Positions 42,963-52,855 of a stretch of DNA of 64,000 nucleotides are shown here, piece after piece. A program made the position numbers and the translations under genes. This DNA is from Streptomyces sp. NBC_01481 (GTDB lineage: Bacteria; Actinomycetota; Actinomycetes; Streptomycetales; Streptomycetaceae), in assembly GCF_026339995.1 (NCBI RefSeq), contig NZ_JAPEPT010000004.1:496001-560000 (forward strand). Direction: 5' to 3'. Within the stretch, counting starts at the first letter, position 1. Each line of letters opens with the position of its first letter. Under the pieces are notes generated by a model. It had not been told where the DNA came from. It saw only the letters and a program-made list of their open reading frames with translations, and searched no databases.

Positions 42963-43940
42963 ATGACAACGGTCCATACATCGGTCGTCGTACCCTGCTT
43001 CAACGAGAGTGAGGTGATCGGCGCCTTTCACGCGGAACTTGTCGCCGCTCTCGAGCCCACCGGGACGGTCTTCGAGATCTGCTACGTCGACGACGGCAGC
43101 AGCGACCGGACCCGTATCCACCTCCTGGACCTTGCGGCCGCCGACCCCCGCGTGCGCTACACCTCCTTCAGCCGTAACTTCGGCAAGGAGGCAGCGATGC
43201 TCGCCGGGCTGAGGATGTCATGCGGCGAAGTGGTCGTCCTCATGGACGCCGATCTGCAGCATCCTCCGGAGCTCGTGCCGCGCATGCTGGAGCTGCACCG
43301 GCACGGCTTCGACCAGGTCATCGCCCAGCGCGACCGGGCCGGAGAAGGCCCTGTCCGCAGGACGCTCAGCCGGGCGTACTACGGTCTCGTGCGCCGGTTC
43401 ATGGAGGTCGAAATCGTCGACGGGGCAGGCGACTTCCGGCTCCTGTCGCGCCGTGCCGTCGACGCCGTCCTCTCCCTGCCGGAGAGCAACCGGTTCTCCA
43501 AGGGGCTCTTCTCCTGGATCGGTTTCGACACTGTCAGCTTCACCTACGAGAATGTGCAGCGGGCGGCCGGGCAGTCCAAGTGGGGCGGCCGGCATCTGCT
43601 CAACTACGGCATCGACGGGCTGCTCTCCTTCAACAGCCGCCCTTTGCGCATGGCGATCCACACCGGACTCTGGCTGTTCCTGTCCGCCGTCGGCTACGCA
43701 CTGTGGATCATCGCGAACGTCCTGCTCGACGGTGTGGACACCCCCGGTTACGCGACTCTGATCACCGCCATCGTCGCCCTCAGCGGCATCCAGCTCGCCA
43801 CGCTCGGTGTCATCGGCGAGTACGTCGGCCGCATCTACCACGAGGCGAAGAGGCGGCCCCACTATGTGGTCCGGGAGACCGACACCTCCCACGCGGCCGC
43901 CTCCGCCCGCGAGCTCACGGACGCTGCGTCGCGTCAGTGA
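42963..43940 (+). CDS. GtrB-like polyprenyl-phosphate glycosyltransferase (GT2)
   Basis: Membrane-anchored GT2 of 325 residues. Nucleotide-sugar fold with SVVVPCFNESEVI, VDDGSSDRT and metal-binding DADLQHPPEL, the acceptor-side GDFRLLSRRAVDAV and the GQSKWGGRHLL motif, then two C-terminal transmembrane helices. This is the bactoprenol-phosphate glucosyl/mannosyl transferase (GtrB/DPM-like) plan. It makes a lipid-linked sugar at the inner face of the membrane. The convergent polytopic protein next door is a plausible periplasmic-side glycosyltransferase using it (inference). ATG with GGAGAG close upstream. Confidence 0.88.
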   Translation: MTTVHTSVVVPCFNESEVIGAFHAELVAALEPTGTVFEICYVDDGSSDRTRIHLLDLAAADPRVRYTSFSRNFGKEAAMLAGLRMSCGEVVVLMDADLQHPPELVPRMLELHRHGFDQVIAQRDRAGEGPVRRTLSRAYYGLVRRFMEVEIVDGAGDFRLLSRRAVDAVLSLPESNRFSKGLFSWIGFDTVSFTYENVQRAAGQSKWGGRHLLNYGIDGLLSFNSRPLRMAIHTGLWLFLSAVGYALWIIANVLLDGVDTPGYATLITAIVALSGIQLATLGVIGEYVGRIYHEAKRRPHYVVRETDTSHAAASARELTDAASRQ

Positions 43941-45417
43941 CCTTGTCCAGGTGGTAGTAGTCGGCGACACATTGCGCCGGCCAGATCCTGCGGCCCTGGT
44001 TGCTGAACGGCTCCAGCATCTGGGCTACCGAAACCGGCGTGTACGGCGCGACCTTGGCGCCGTGTGCCGCCTGCTCGCGCAGATACCGGTCCTGGCGGTC
44101 CCACTTCTCGGCCCGTACCTGCATCGCGTCCCCGAGCCCGTTCAGCGGGCCGACCAGTCCCAGCACGGCCGCGGCGCACACCGCCGCGGCCGCAAAGGAC
44201 GCCACGCCCGTACGGCGCACATGCTGCCGAAGTGAGCGCCCGATGAAGGCACCGGCGCCGACCAGCAGCATCACGTAGAGCAGGAGGTAGTCGTTCCATG
44301 TGCGTTCCGTCGTCACGACGTCTGCTCCGAAGACGGGGTACGTGATGACAGTGCACAGGTAGCCGGAGACCAGGAAGGCCGCAGCGCCGAGACTGGTGAG
44401 CAGCACAGGGCGGCAGGGGAGCAGGGCCGCGGGCCGCCGGGCGCGGCCGCGTGCCAGCAGGCCGAGGAGTACGCCGGCGGCGACTGCTCCGGTGTACTGC
44501 CAGGTGGTCAGGATCGTCTCGAGGATCTGTCCGAACCCGCGCAGGGAGCCCAGCAGCGATTCGGGGGCGAGCATGGACGCGCGGTCGGCGCCGTAGTGCT
44601 CGCGGCGGTTGCGTGAACCGGGAGACGTCATCAGCACGACGGTGCCGACGACGACGCCGGCCATCCCGAGCAGCGACCAGCGCCGTACGAACGCCCTGAC
44701 CCGCACCGCGAAGACGTGGTGCGCGAACAGCACCACACAGGACAGCACCACCAGTGCGACCACGGACGCCTCCTCGGAGAGCGTGCCCATGAAGACGCCT
44801 GCCGTGAACACGACGGCCAGGGCGGACATACGGCTGCGGCGGCCACCTGCGCGCAGCAGCGGGAGGACGACAGCACAGGCGAGCACCGGTGCGACGGTGT
44901 GCGAGACGGAGGCCGCGGGCCAGTAGAACGTCTTGTAGGTATTGGGGGTCGCGAAGAGGAACACCGCGGTGATCATGGACGCAACGAGCAGTGGGAGACC
45001 GCGCGGCACCTCCAGGTCTGCCCTGCGCAGGAGTTGAGCGGCCAGCGCCCACAGCAGCGCCAGCATGAGCACGCCGCTGATCAGCCCGAACCACTGGTGC
45101 CCCGCGACCGGGAACCGGGCGTAGAGACCCACCAGCAGACCGTTGCCGACCCGTCCGTTGTCGGTGAAGTAGAACTTTCCGATCAGCCCGGATATGCCGT
45201 GGTCGCGCACGCTCGGAAGGAAGCACCACTCGTCCGCACTCGGGCGCACGTGCCGGCCGATCCACGACGCCATGACGAGCAGACCGAGCGGCAGCAGTGA
45301 CAGAGCCAGGGGCCAGGCGGTCCGCCATGACGACGAGGTGCCTCGGCCGCCGATACCTCGCTCATCACGCGACTCGTGGTCCCGCTCTTGTGTGACGCTC
45401 GATGCGTCGACGGCCAT
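43915..45417 (-). CDS. Polytopic membrane protein, DUF6056-type (possible GT-C glycosyltransferase)
   Basis: Protein of 500 residues with about ten to eleven transmembrane helices. A short cytoplasmic head is followed by ADEWCFLPSVRDHG in the first outer loop, whose acidic residues resemble the catalytic loop of GT-C enzymes. YWPAASVSHTVAPVLA and a C-terminal outer domain ending in QCVADYYHLDKV follow. The family looks like DUF6056, with no proven activity. It overlaps the GtrB-like gene tail-to-tail by 26 bp. A role as flippase or sugar transferase to a wall polymer is inference. ATG start with a spaced AAAGG. Confidence 0.7.
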   Translation of the reverse strand: MAVDASSVTQERDHESRDERGIGGRGTSSSWRTAWPLALSLLPLGLLVMASWIGRHVRPSADEWCFLPSVRDHGISGLIGKFYFTDNGRVGNGLLVGLYARFPVAGHQWFGLISGVLMLALLWALAAQLLRRADLEVPRGLPLLVASMITAVFLFATPNTYKTFYWPAASVSHTVAPVLACAVVLPLLRAGGRRSRMSALAVVFTAGVFMGTLSEEASVVALVVLSCVVLFAHHVFAVRVRAFVRRWSLLGMAGVVVGTVVLMTSPGSRNRREHYGADRASMLAPESLLGSLRGFGQILETILTTWQYTGAVAAGVLLGLLARGRARRPAALLPCRPVLLTSLGAAAFLVSGYLCTVITYPVFGADVVTTERTWNDYLLLYVMLLVGAGAFIGRSLRQHVRRTGVASFAAAAVCAAAVLGLVGPLNGLGDAMQVRAEKWDRQDRYLREQAAHGAKVAPYTPVSVAQMLEPFSNQGRRIWPAQCVADYYHLDKVTDATQRP

Positions 45418-45539
45418 ATCAACATTGCCTTTCGGGAAACGACTGGTGCGAATCCCTAGAGGCGATTCCGGGATGTGGCGTTCCACTGCCAGGGGCAACC
45501 CAGTTGCTCCGTCCGAAGGCTGCTGACAGGGTCTTGGCC

Positions 45540-46379
45540 ATGCCTACCTTCTCCGCCCCTGACGGAACCGAGCTTGCCTACCACGTGTCCGGACGCGGCG
45601 CTCCTGTGGTCTGCCTGCCCGGGGGGCCGATGCAGGCCTCCGCGTACCTCCGCGACCTCGGCGGCCTTTCCGCGCACCGGCAGTTGATCATGCTGGATCT
45701 CCGGGGCACCGGCCAGTCCGCGACACCCGAGGACGCCGCCTCCTACCGCTGCGACCACCATGTCGATGACGTGGACGCTCTGCGCGAGCACCTCGGCCTG
45801 GAGAACATGGACTTGCTCGCGCATTCCGGCGGCGCGAATCTGGCCGCGCTGTATGTGGAACGCCACCCGGAACGCGTCAGCAAGCTCGCGTTGATCACGC
45901 CGGGTCCCATGGCCGTCGGGGTCGCGGTTTCAGGAGACGTCCGGCGCGAGACTGCGCAGCTCCACAAGGACGAGCCGTGGTTCCCCGCGGCGTTCGCGGC
46001 CTTGGAGGCGATCGTTGCCGGCAAGGCGACGGACGACTCCTGGCAGGCCATCGCGCCCTTCGCCTACGGCCGCTGGGACGAGGAGGCACAAGCCCATCAG
46101 GCTGCTGAGGCCGGGCAGAAGAACATGGAGGCGGCGGCCGCCTTCGGCGCCGAAGGCGCTTATGACCCGGAAGCCACCCGGGCTGCGCTCGCACTGTTCG
46201 AGGCGCCGGTGCTGCTGCTCGCCGGAGAGGGCGATCTGAATTCTCCGCCTCCCGCCATGGCCGAGTTCGCCGGGCTGTTCCCGAACGCCGAGCTCGTCAT
46301 TCAGCCCGGAGCCGGACACTTCCCGTGGCTCCACGATCCCGACCGGTTCGTGGCCACCACCGCGGCGTTCCTGGGATAG
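45540..46379 (+). CDS. Alpha/beta hydrolase, proline iminopeptidase-like
   Basis: Hydrolase of 279 residues with nucleophile elbow AHSGGANLAAL (Ser near residue 98), oxyanion segment PGGPMQAS, acid in LLAGEGDLNSPP and His in PGAGHFPWLHDPD. The lid is small. The LDLRGTGQSATPEDAASYRCD stretch resembles S33 proline iminopeptidases. Substrate not known. It precedes, on the other strand, the peptide-transporter operon; use of imported peptides is possible but unproven. Confidence 0.82.
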   Translation: MPTFSAPDGTELAYHVSGRGAPVVCLPGGPMQASAYLRDLGGLSAHRQLIMLDLRGTGQSATPEDAASYRCDHHVDDVDALREHLGLENMDLLAHSGGANLAALYVERHPERVSKLALITPGPMAVGVAVSGDVRRETAQLHKDEPWFPAAFAALEAIVAGKATDDSWQAIAPFAYGRWDEEAQAHQAAEAGQKNMEAAAAFGAEGAYDPEATRAALALFEAPVLLLAGEGDLNSPPPAMAEFAGLFPNAELVIQPGAGHFPWLHDPDRFVATTAAFLG

Positions 46380-46429
46380 GCGGCCGCGACTGCGCGTCAA
46401 CCACTCGATCGCGACCCACCGGGCACTCC

Positions 46430-47446
<1,017 letters not shown>

Positions 47447-47472
47447 GAGTCCTCCACCTCCTTCGTCCGGCC

Positions 47473-48576
47473 TCACAGCCGGGGCGCCACTTCCTTGACG
47501 AAGATCCGGCGCCGTTCCTCCGGCAGCAGATGGCAGGCCACGAGATGGCCGGTGCCCGACGCGTCGGTGAGCTCGGGGACCTCCGTGAGGGACTTGTCAC
47601 CGTTGCGGTCGGCAAAGGGGCAGCGCGGGTGGAACGCGCATCCGCGCGGCAGTCTGATCAGGCTCGGCGGGTTCCCGGCGATCGGGATCAGCCGCGCCTG
47701 CATTTCGCGGTCCATGCGCGGCATCGAGCCCAGCAGGCCCCAGGTGTACGGATGCTCGGGCGCCGTGAACAGCTGCTTGGCCTGCCCCTTCTCCACGCAC
47801 TTGCCGGCGTACATCACCAGGATGTCGTCGGCCAACTCGGCCACCACCCCCAGGTCGTGGGTGATGATGATCACCGCGGAGCCGAACTCCTGCTGCAGCT
47901 CGCGGATGAGGTCCAGGATCTGCGCCTGGACGGTGACGTCGAGCGCGGTCGTCGGCTCGTCCGCGATCAGCAGCGAGGGGTCGTTGACCAGAGCCATGGC
48001 GATCATGGCGCGTTGGCGCATACCGCCGGAAAACTGGTGCGGATAGTCGTCGACGCGGGTGGCGGGCTGCGGGATCCCCACCCGTTCGAGCATCTCCACC
48101 GCCCGTAGGCGGGCCTCCTTGCGGCTCGCTTTCGGGTGGTGCACCCGGTAGGCCTCGGTGATCTGGGCGCCGATTGTGTAGAAGGGGTGCATCGCGGTCA
48201 GCGGGTCCTGGAAGATCATCGCCATCTTGCGGCCCCGCAGGTGCTGCACGCGTTCGGGAGGGGCGGAGATGAGTTCTTCGTCGTCCAGCCAGATCTCGCC
48301 GGAGATCTTGGCCTTGAGCGTGCGGTGCAGGCCCATGATGCCCAGTGAGGTCACCGATTTGCCGGAGCCGGACTCGCCCACGATCCCCAGCGTCCGGCCG
48401 CGCTCGAGCTCGAAGGAGATGCCGTCCACGGCCCTGACCAGGCCGTCGTCGGTGTCGAAGTGGATGCGCAGGTCGCGTATTTGGAGAAAGCCGGTACCGG
48501 GCGGGGCGCCGCGGCCCGCCTCCACACCGCCGATGGGCGCCTCCGTCGGCGTGTGTTCGTGAGGTTTGCGGCTCAT
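47473..48576 (-). CDS. Oligopeptide ABC transporter ATP-binding protein (OppD type)
   Basis: ATPase of 367 residues: Walker A GESGSGKSVTSLG, Q-loop MIFQDPLTAMHP, signature FSGGMRQRAMIAMAL, Walker B LLIADEPTTALD, switch IIITHDLG, and a C-terminal GCAFHPRCPFADRNGD cysteine region. Its ATG overlaps the permease stop (ATGA). Pairs with the next gene as an asymmetric ATPase dimer driving peptide uptake. Confidence 0.93.
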   Translation of the reverse strand: MSRKPHEHTPTEAPIGGVEAGRGAPPGTGFLQIRDLRIHFDTDDGLVRAVDGISFELERGRTLGIVGESGSGKSVTSLGIMGLHRTLKAKISGEIWLDDEELISAPPERVQHLRGRKMAMIFQDPLTAMHPFYTIGAQITEAYRVHHPKASRKEARLRAVEMLERVGIPQPATRVDDYPHQFSGGMRQRAMIAMALVNDPSLLIADEPTTALDVTVQAQILDLIRELQQEFGSAVIIITHDLGVVAELADDILVMYAGKCVEKGQAKQLFTAPEHPYTWGLLGSMPRMDREMQARLIPIAGNPPSLIRLPRGCAFHPRCPFADRNGDKSLTEVPELTDASGTGHLVACHLLPEERRRIFVKEVAPRL

Positions 48577-49583
48577 GAGTACCTCACCCGGGGGTCGACG
48601 GCGACGTAGAGCACATCCACCACGAGGTTGGCCACGACGATGAAGAAGGCGGCCAGCGTGGTCACGGCCATGATCTTCGGCAGGTCGTTGTCGGTGATCG
48701 CCTGCACCGCGTACTGCCCGACGCCGGGCAGGGAGAAGGCGGTCTCGGTGAGTACGGCGCCGCCGAGCAGCAGACCCATGTCGAGGCCGAAGATCGTGAT
48801 GATCGGGGTGAGCGCGGAGCGCAGACCGTGCTTGACGACCACCGTCCGTTCGCTCAGGCCCTTGGCCCGTGCGGTGCGGATGTAGTCCTCGCTCATCGTC
48901 TCCAGCATGCCTGCCCGGGTGAGCCGGGCGTACAGCGCCGAGTACAAGAAGGCGAGGGTGACCCAGGGCAACACCAGATTCTTCGCCCACATCAGCGGGT
49001 CCGAGGTGAAGGGCACGTACTGCAGGTTCGGGAAGATCGGCCACTTGTAGCTGAACAGTGCGAGCGAAACCAGCGCGGTGAAGAAGATCGGCAGCGAGAC
49101 GCCTGCGAGCGCGATGCCCATGGAGAGCCGGTCGAAGATCGAGCCGCGCTTGAGCGCCGACAGCACGCCGATCGACACACCGCTGACCAGCCAGATGATC
49201 GCCGCCCCCACGGCCAGCGACAGCGTCACGGGGATGCGTTCGGTGATCTGCGGCCAGACCGGCAGGTGGCTCTTGAACGAGTAACCGAAGCAGGGCACCG
49301 GGCAGTAGGAGGCGTCCGGCCCGTAGTGGAACGTGCGGCCGGCGAAGATCCCGCGCACGAACTGCCAGTACTGCGTGTACAGCGGCTGGTCGAAGCCCAG
49401 GTTCTTCTGGACGGCGGCCAGCGCCTCGGGACTGGGGTCGCGTCCGACGTACTGAGCCGCCAGCTGGGTGCTGGTCTCGCCGGCCAGCCGGGGCACCAGG
49501 AAGAAGATCGCGAAGGTGATGGCCGTTACGACGAACAGCAGGATCACCGCCGCCGCTAGGCGCCGGATGATGTACGCACCCAC
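48573..49583 (-). CDS. Oligopeptide ABC transporter permease (OppB type)
   Basis: Permease of 336 residues with six helices, N-terminal MGAYIIRRLAAAVILLF, and the ATPase-docking EAA loop EDYIRTARAKGLSERTV near residue 235. A large external loop after TM1 contains two cysteines (SYCPVPCFGYS). GTG start, no clear SD, but it matches the family N-terminus. Located 111 bp after the binding-protein gene. Confidence 0.93.
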   Translation of the reverse strand: MGAYIIRRLAAAVILLFVVTAITFAIFFLVPRLAGETSTQLAAQYVGRDPSPEALAAVQKNLGFDQPLYTQYWQFVRGIFAGRTFHYGPDASYCPVPCFGYSFKSHLPVWPQITERIPVTLSLAVGAAIIWLVSGVSIGVLSALKRGSIFDRLSMGIALAGVSLPIFFTALVSLALFSYKWPIFPNLQYVPFTSDPLMWAKNLVLPWVTLAFLYSALYARLTRAGMLETMSEDYIRTARAKGLSERTVVVKHGLRSALTPIITIFGLDMGLLLGGAVLTETAFSLPGVGQYAVQAITDNDLPKIMAVTTLAAFFIVVANLVVDVLYVAVDPRVRYS

Positions 49584-49694
49584 GGTCGGGCGGCGCGGCC
49601 CCTGCCGGCCGGACCTCGGCCCGGTCGGCAGGCGCCTCGCCCTTCACCTCCTCAGCTCCTGAAGTTCCGGAACGGTCCGGGCGTCCGCCACGGG

Positions 49695-51458
49695 CTACTT
49701 GACGCCGACGTTCAGGTAGTCGTACATGCCGTAGGCCGGGGTGACGAACACATTGGTCGCGCTGGCCGGGCGGTAGAGCGGGCCCTTGCGGTACAGCAGA
49801 GGCACCAGGGGCGCCTGCTGCATCGCTGCCTTGTCGATGTCACCCCACGCCTTGATGCGGGCCGAGTTGTCGGTGTTGCCGATGGCAGCGTCGAGCATCT
49901 TGTTGATGGCGGGATCGTTCAGTTCGGACAGGTTGCTGTTGCCGGACGCCTTGATGGCCGTGCCGTCGATGATCTGCTGGAGGAAGCCGTAACCGGTCGG
50001 CCAGTCGGCGGCCCACGCCATCATCATCAGGCCGAGACCGTGCGAGTGGACGAACGCGGGAGCGCCGGCGTTGTCGGTGAAGTACTTGCCCGACGGGTAC
50101 TGCTGGATGCCGACGTTGACCCCGATCTTCTTGAGCGATGCCTGGACGGCCTGGGCGATCGCGACTTCGTTGGGCCGGTCGGCCCGGGCGGAGAGGTTGG
50201 TGGAGAAGCCGTTCGGGTGACCGCACTGGCTGAGCTCATTCTTGGCCGCGGCGAGTCCCTCCGGCGAGTTCGCTCCCTTGTAGCCAGGGGTCTTGTACAG
50301 GTCGTACGTGACATGACCGGAGACCGTGGGCGGCAGGATCGTCGTGGCGATGTCACCGCGGATGTCGCCGCCGGTCGCCGTCTGCGCGGAGACCTTGTCG
50401 ATGGCGTACTCCATCGCCTTACGGCAGTGAACATTGTCGAACGGCTTCACGGCGGTGGATATCGCCACATAGGCCAGGGCGCCATTCTGCGCGTCGTCGA
50501 CGTGGCCCTTCTGGGTCGGGTTGGTGAGGACGGTGGCCTGGGTCTGCGCCGCCATGCCTGCGCCCGCGATGTCCAGCGTCGCGTTACCGGCGATCAGGTT
50601 CTGGTCGATCGTGGTCTGGGCGATGTTGAACTGGACGGTGATCTTGTCCGGGAGCTGCTTGCGGATCGGGTCGGAGGCCGCGCTCCACTGCGGGTTCTTC
50701 ACCAGCGTTGCGCCCTTGCCGTCCTGGTAGCTCTGGAACATGTACGAGCCGGACGAGATCACATTCTTCACGTAGTCCGAGCCGGTGTCCTTGGCCCGCG
50801 GGACCGGAGCCGTCTGCGGACTGCTTACCAGGTAGTCGAAGTCCGCGAACGGCTGGCTGAGGCGGAAGACGATGGTGGTGTCGTCAGGCGTCTCGATGGA
50901 CTTCAGGTCGCCGGTCCTGTCCTTGTACGGCCCTTGGTACTCGGGGGTGTTGTTCACCAGATACGCGTTGAAGTACGTGGGCCCGTTGGACATGACCTCG
51001 GGCGCGTAGTTGCTGCGCTCGATGGCGTACTTGACGTCCTTGGTCGTGATCGGAGTGCCGTCGGAGAACTTCAGGCCCGGACGGATGTGGTACGTCCAGG
51101 TCTTGCCGTTGTCACTGGGCGTGCCGAGCTCCGCCGCGAGGTCCGGCACGAGCTTCAGACCGGCGTTGCCGGGTGCCGGCTGGAAGGTGGTCAGCGCCCT
51201 CGCGTAGATCCGGGAGAAGTCCCACATGAAGGCGTAGTAGGTGTTGCCGGGGTCCATCGAGTCCGGTGTGCTCGACAGCTGGTACGCCACCGTCCCGCCC
51301 TCGTGGTCGGAGGGATTGACCACGCCGGTGATGCCGGCGTTGTAGGCGGGGGCTTTCTCCGACGATCCGCCACCGCCATTGCCTCCGCCGCACCCTGACA
51401 CAACCAGCGCCGCGACTGCGGCCCCCGCAAGAACGACTGTGGACTTTGATGTCCTCAT
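49695..51458 (-). CDS. Peptide ABC transporter substrate-binding lipoprotein
   Basis: Extracytoplasmic solute-binding protein of family 5, 587 residues. Lipoprotein signal MRTSKSTVVLAGAAVAALVV with lipobox VVSGCGGG (acylated Cys23), then a Gly-rich linker. Family features: YHIRPGLKFSDGTPITTKDV, YAIERSNYAPE, AMEYAIDKVSAQT and a PLVPLLYRKG region near the end. GAGGGGAG precedes the ATG. It sits between the two permease genes, an uncommon position; usually it is first. Ligand probably oligopeptides. Confidence 0.92.
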   Translation of the reverse strand: MRTSKSTVVLAGAAVAALVVSGCGGGNGGGGSSEKAPAYNAGITGVVNPSDHEGGTVAYQLSSTPDSMDPGNTYYAFMWDFSRIYARALTTFQPAPGNAGLKLVPDLAAELGTPSDNGKTWTYHIRPGLKFSDGTPITTKDVKYAIERSNYAPEVMSNGPTYFNAYLVNNTPEYQGPYKDRTGDLKSIETPDDTTIVFRLSQPFADFDYLVSSPQTAPVPRAKDTGSDYVKNVISSGSYMFQSYQDGKGATLVKNPQWSAASDPIRKQLPDKITVQFNIAQTTIDQNLIAGNATLDIAGAGMAAQTQATVLTNPTQKGHVDDAQNGALAYVAISTAVKPFDNVHCRKAMEYAIDKVSAQTATGGDIRGDIATTILPPTVSGHVTYDLYKTPGYKGANSPEGLAAAKNELSQCGHPNGFSTNLSARADRPNEVAIAQAVQASLKKIGVNVGIQQYPSGKYFTDNAGAPAFVHSHGLGLMMMAWAADWPTGYGFLQQIIDGTAIKASGNSNLSELNDPAINKMLDAAIGNTDNSARIKAWGDIDKAAMQQAPLVPLLYRKGPLYRPASATNVFVTPAYGMYDYLNVGVK

Positions 51459-51498
51459 GACGAGCTCCCCTCGCCTGAGACGGGAATCGGTACGCGCA

Positions 51499-52494
51499 TC
51501 ACTTGCTCCTCGGGTCCAGGGCGTCCCGGAGTCCGTCGCCGAGCAGGTTGAATGCCAGGACAGTGATGAAGATCGCCAGACCCGGGACCAGCATGAACCA
51601 CGGATCCGCCTGGTAGAGGCTGATGGCCTGGTTGAGCATGCCGCCCCAGGACGCCTGCGGCGGCTGGATGCCGACGCCGAGGAAGCTCAGACCGGCCTCG
51701 AAGAGGATGTTCGTCGGGATCAGCAGCGTCGAGTAGACGATGATCGGTGCGACGAGATTCGGCAGCAGTTGCTTGAACAGGATGTGCGGCCCCCGGGCGC
51801 CGAGGGTGCGTGCAGCGTCGACGAACTCGCGCTCGCGCAGCGAAAGCGTCTGGCCGCGAATGATGCGGCCCATGTAGGGCCAACTGAAGAAACCGATCAC
51901 GAAGATCAGCACGCTGATATGGAGCGTCAGCCCGTGCAGTCCGAAGGCGCCGCCCTGCAGCGACGCGGACAGCGCGATCGCGAAGAGCAGCAGCGGGAAG
52001 GCCAGGAAGACGTCCATGAGGCGGCTGATCACGGTGTCGACCCAGCCCCCGTAATAGCCGGCGGCCACGCCCAGCACCGTGCCGAGGGTCACCGACAGCA
52101 CGGTCGCGCCGAACGCGACCGCCAGCGACACCCATGCGCCTTCGATGATCCGCGCGAGGAGGTCGCGGCCGAACTGCGGCTCGACGCCGAGGGGATGGTC
52201 CCAGCTGATCCCGCCCCAGGCTCCCTTCGGCCTGAGCAACACCGGGTCGATCAGATTCTGGTGGAAGGCGTTCGGATCAAGCTTGAAGACGGATTCGATG
52301 ACCTTGGCGAAGACTGCCAGCACCATCAGGCAGAGAACGACGATGCCGCCCGCGACCGCGACCTTGTCGCGCTTGAACCGCATCCATGCGATCTGCCCGA
52401 GCGACCGGCCCTCGATCGCCTCGCCCATCCCGGACAGCACGGACTCCGGCTGCGCCTCGGCGGCTGAGCCGGTGACCTCGATGGGGGCCGTCAT
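51499..52494 (-). CDS. Oligopeptide ABC transporter permease (OppC type)
   Basis: Permease of 331 residues with a cytoplasmic head, TM1 (VAVAGGIVVLCLMVLAVF), the OppC-specific first-loop region, and the EAA loop REREFVDAARTLGARGPHI near residue 225. The C-terminus LAFNLLGDGLRDALDPRSK is a family hallmark. The ATG (MTAPIEVTG) is preceded by a distant AGGGGG. First gene of the five-gene operon, with a perfect TATAAT 132 bp upstream. Confidence 0.93.
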   Translation of the reverse strand: MTAPIEVTGSAAEAQPESVLSGMGEAIEGRSLGQIAWMRFKRDKVAVAGGIVVLCLMVLAVFAKVIESVFKLDPNAFHQNLIDPVLLRPKGAWGGISWDHPLGVEPQFGRDLLARIIEGAWVSLAVAFGATVLSVTLGTVLGVAAGYYGGWVDTVISRLMDVFLAFPLLLFAIALSASLQGGAFGLHGLTLHISVLIFVIGFFSWPYMGRIIRGQTLSLREREFVDAARTLGARGPHILFKQLLPNLVAPIIVYSTLLIPTNILFEAGLSFLGVGIQPPQASWGGMLNQAISLYQADPWFMLVPGLAIFITVLAFNLLGDGLRDALDPRSK

Positions 52495-52625
52495 GGCCGT
52501 GCACCCCCTGTCCGGTGGTGACCGGTTCCAGGTGCAGCCGTGACGGACGATGGCCCGGTGGGCGGTGATCATCCATCCAGCACCGGTCCGAAGGGTCGCC
52601 AGACCAGGGCGGATCAGAACGCCTC

Positions 52626-52631
52626 ATTATA
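52626..52631 (-). promoter_or_regulatory. TATAAT -10 box for the opp operon in an AT-rich block
   Basis: A perfect TATAAT on the minus strand lies in a block (52622-52680) of roughly two-thirds A+T. The -35 is poorly defined. Transcription would start near 52619, giving a leader of about 125 nt. The rest of the 361 bp opp-dnaK gap contains the dnaK promoter candidate. Confidence 0.5.
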
Positions 52632-52748
52632 GGTCGAATTAGACAATAGAGATGTAAATAAAAGGGGAGAAGATTAACCAGCGGCGCGCCCAACGGCACG
52701 AGGGGGTCGGAGCGGCAGGGTGGCCTATATGCCCTGAACGAGGACATC

Positions 52749-52777
52749 TTGACAGGCGCACGATGACGTCTTAAGCA
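52749..52777 (+). promoter_or_regulatory. Candidate dnaK promoter
   Basis: TTGACA at 52749-52754, then 17 bp, then a weak TAAGCA (52772-52777). No HAIR repeat (CTTGAGT-N7-ACTCAAG) of HspR-controlled dnaK operons is visible, and no CIRCE element. Confidence 0.35.
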
Positions 52778-52855
52778 GGATCTGAGGAGGTTTGCTCCAT
52801 ATCGGCAGGTGAGAGCACCTGTGACCTGCACGGACGGCTGGGTGAGGAGAAGGCC

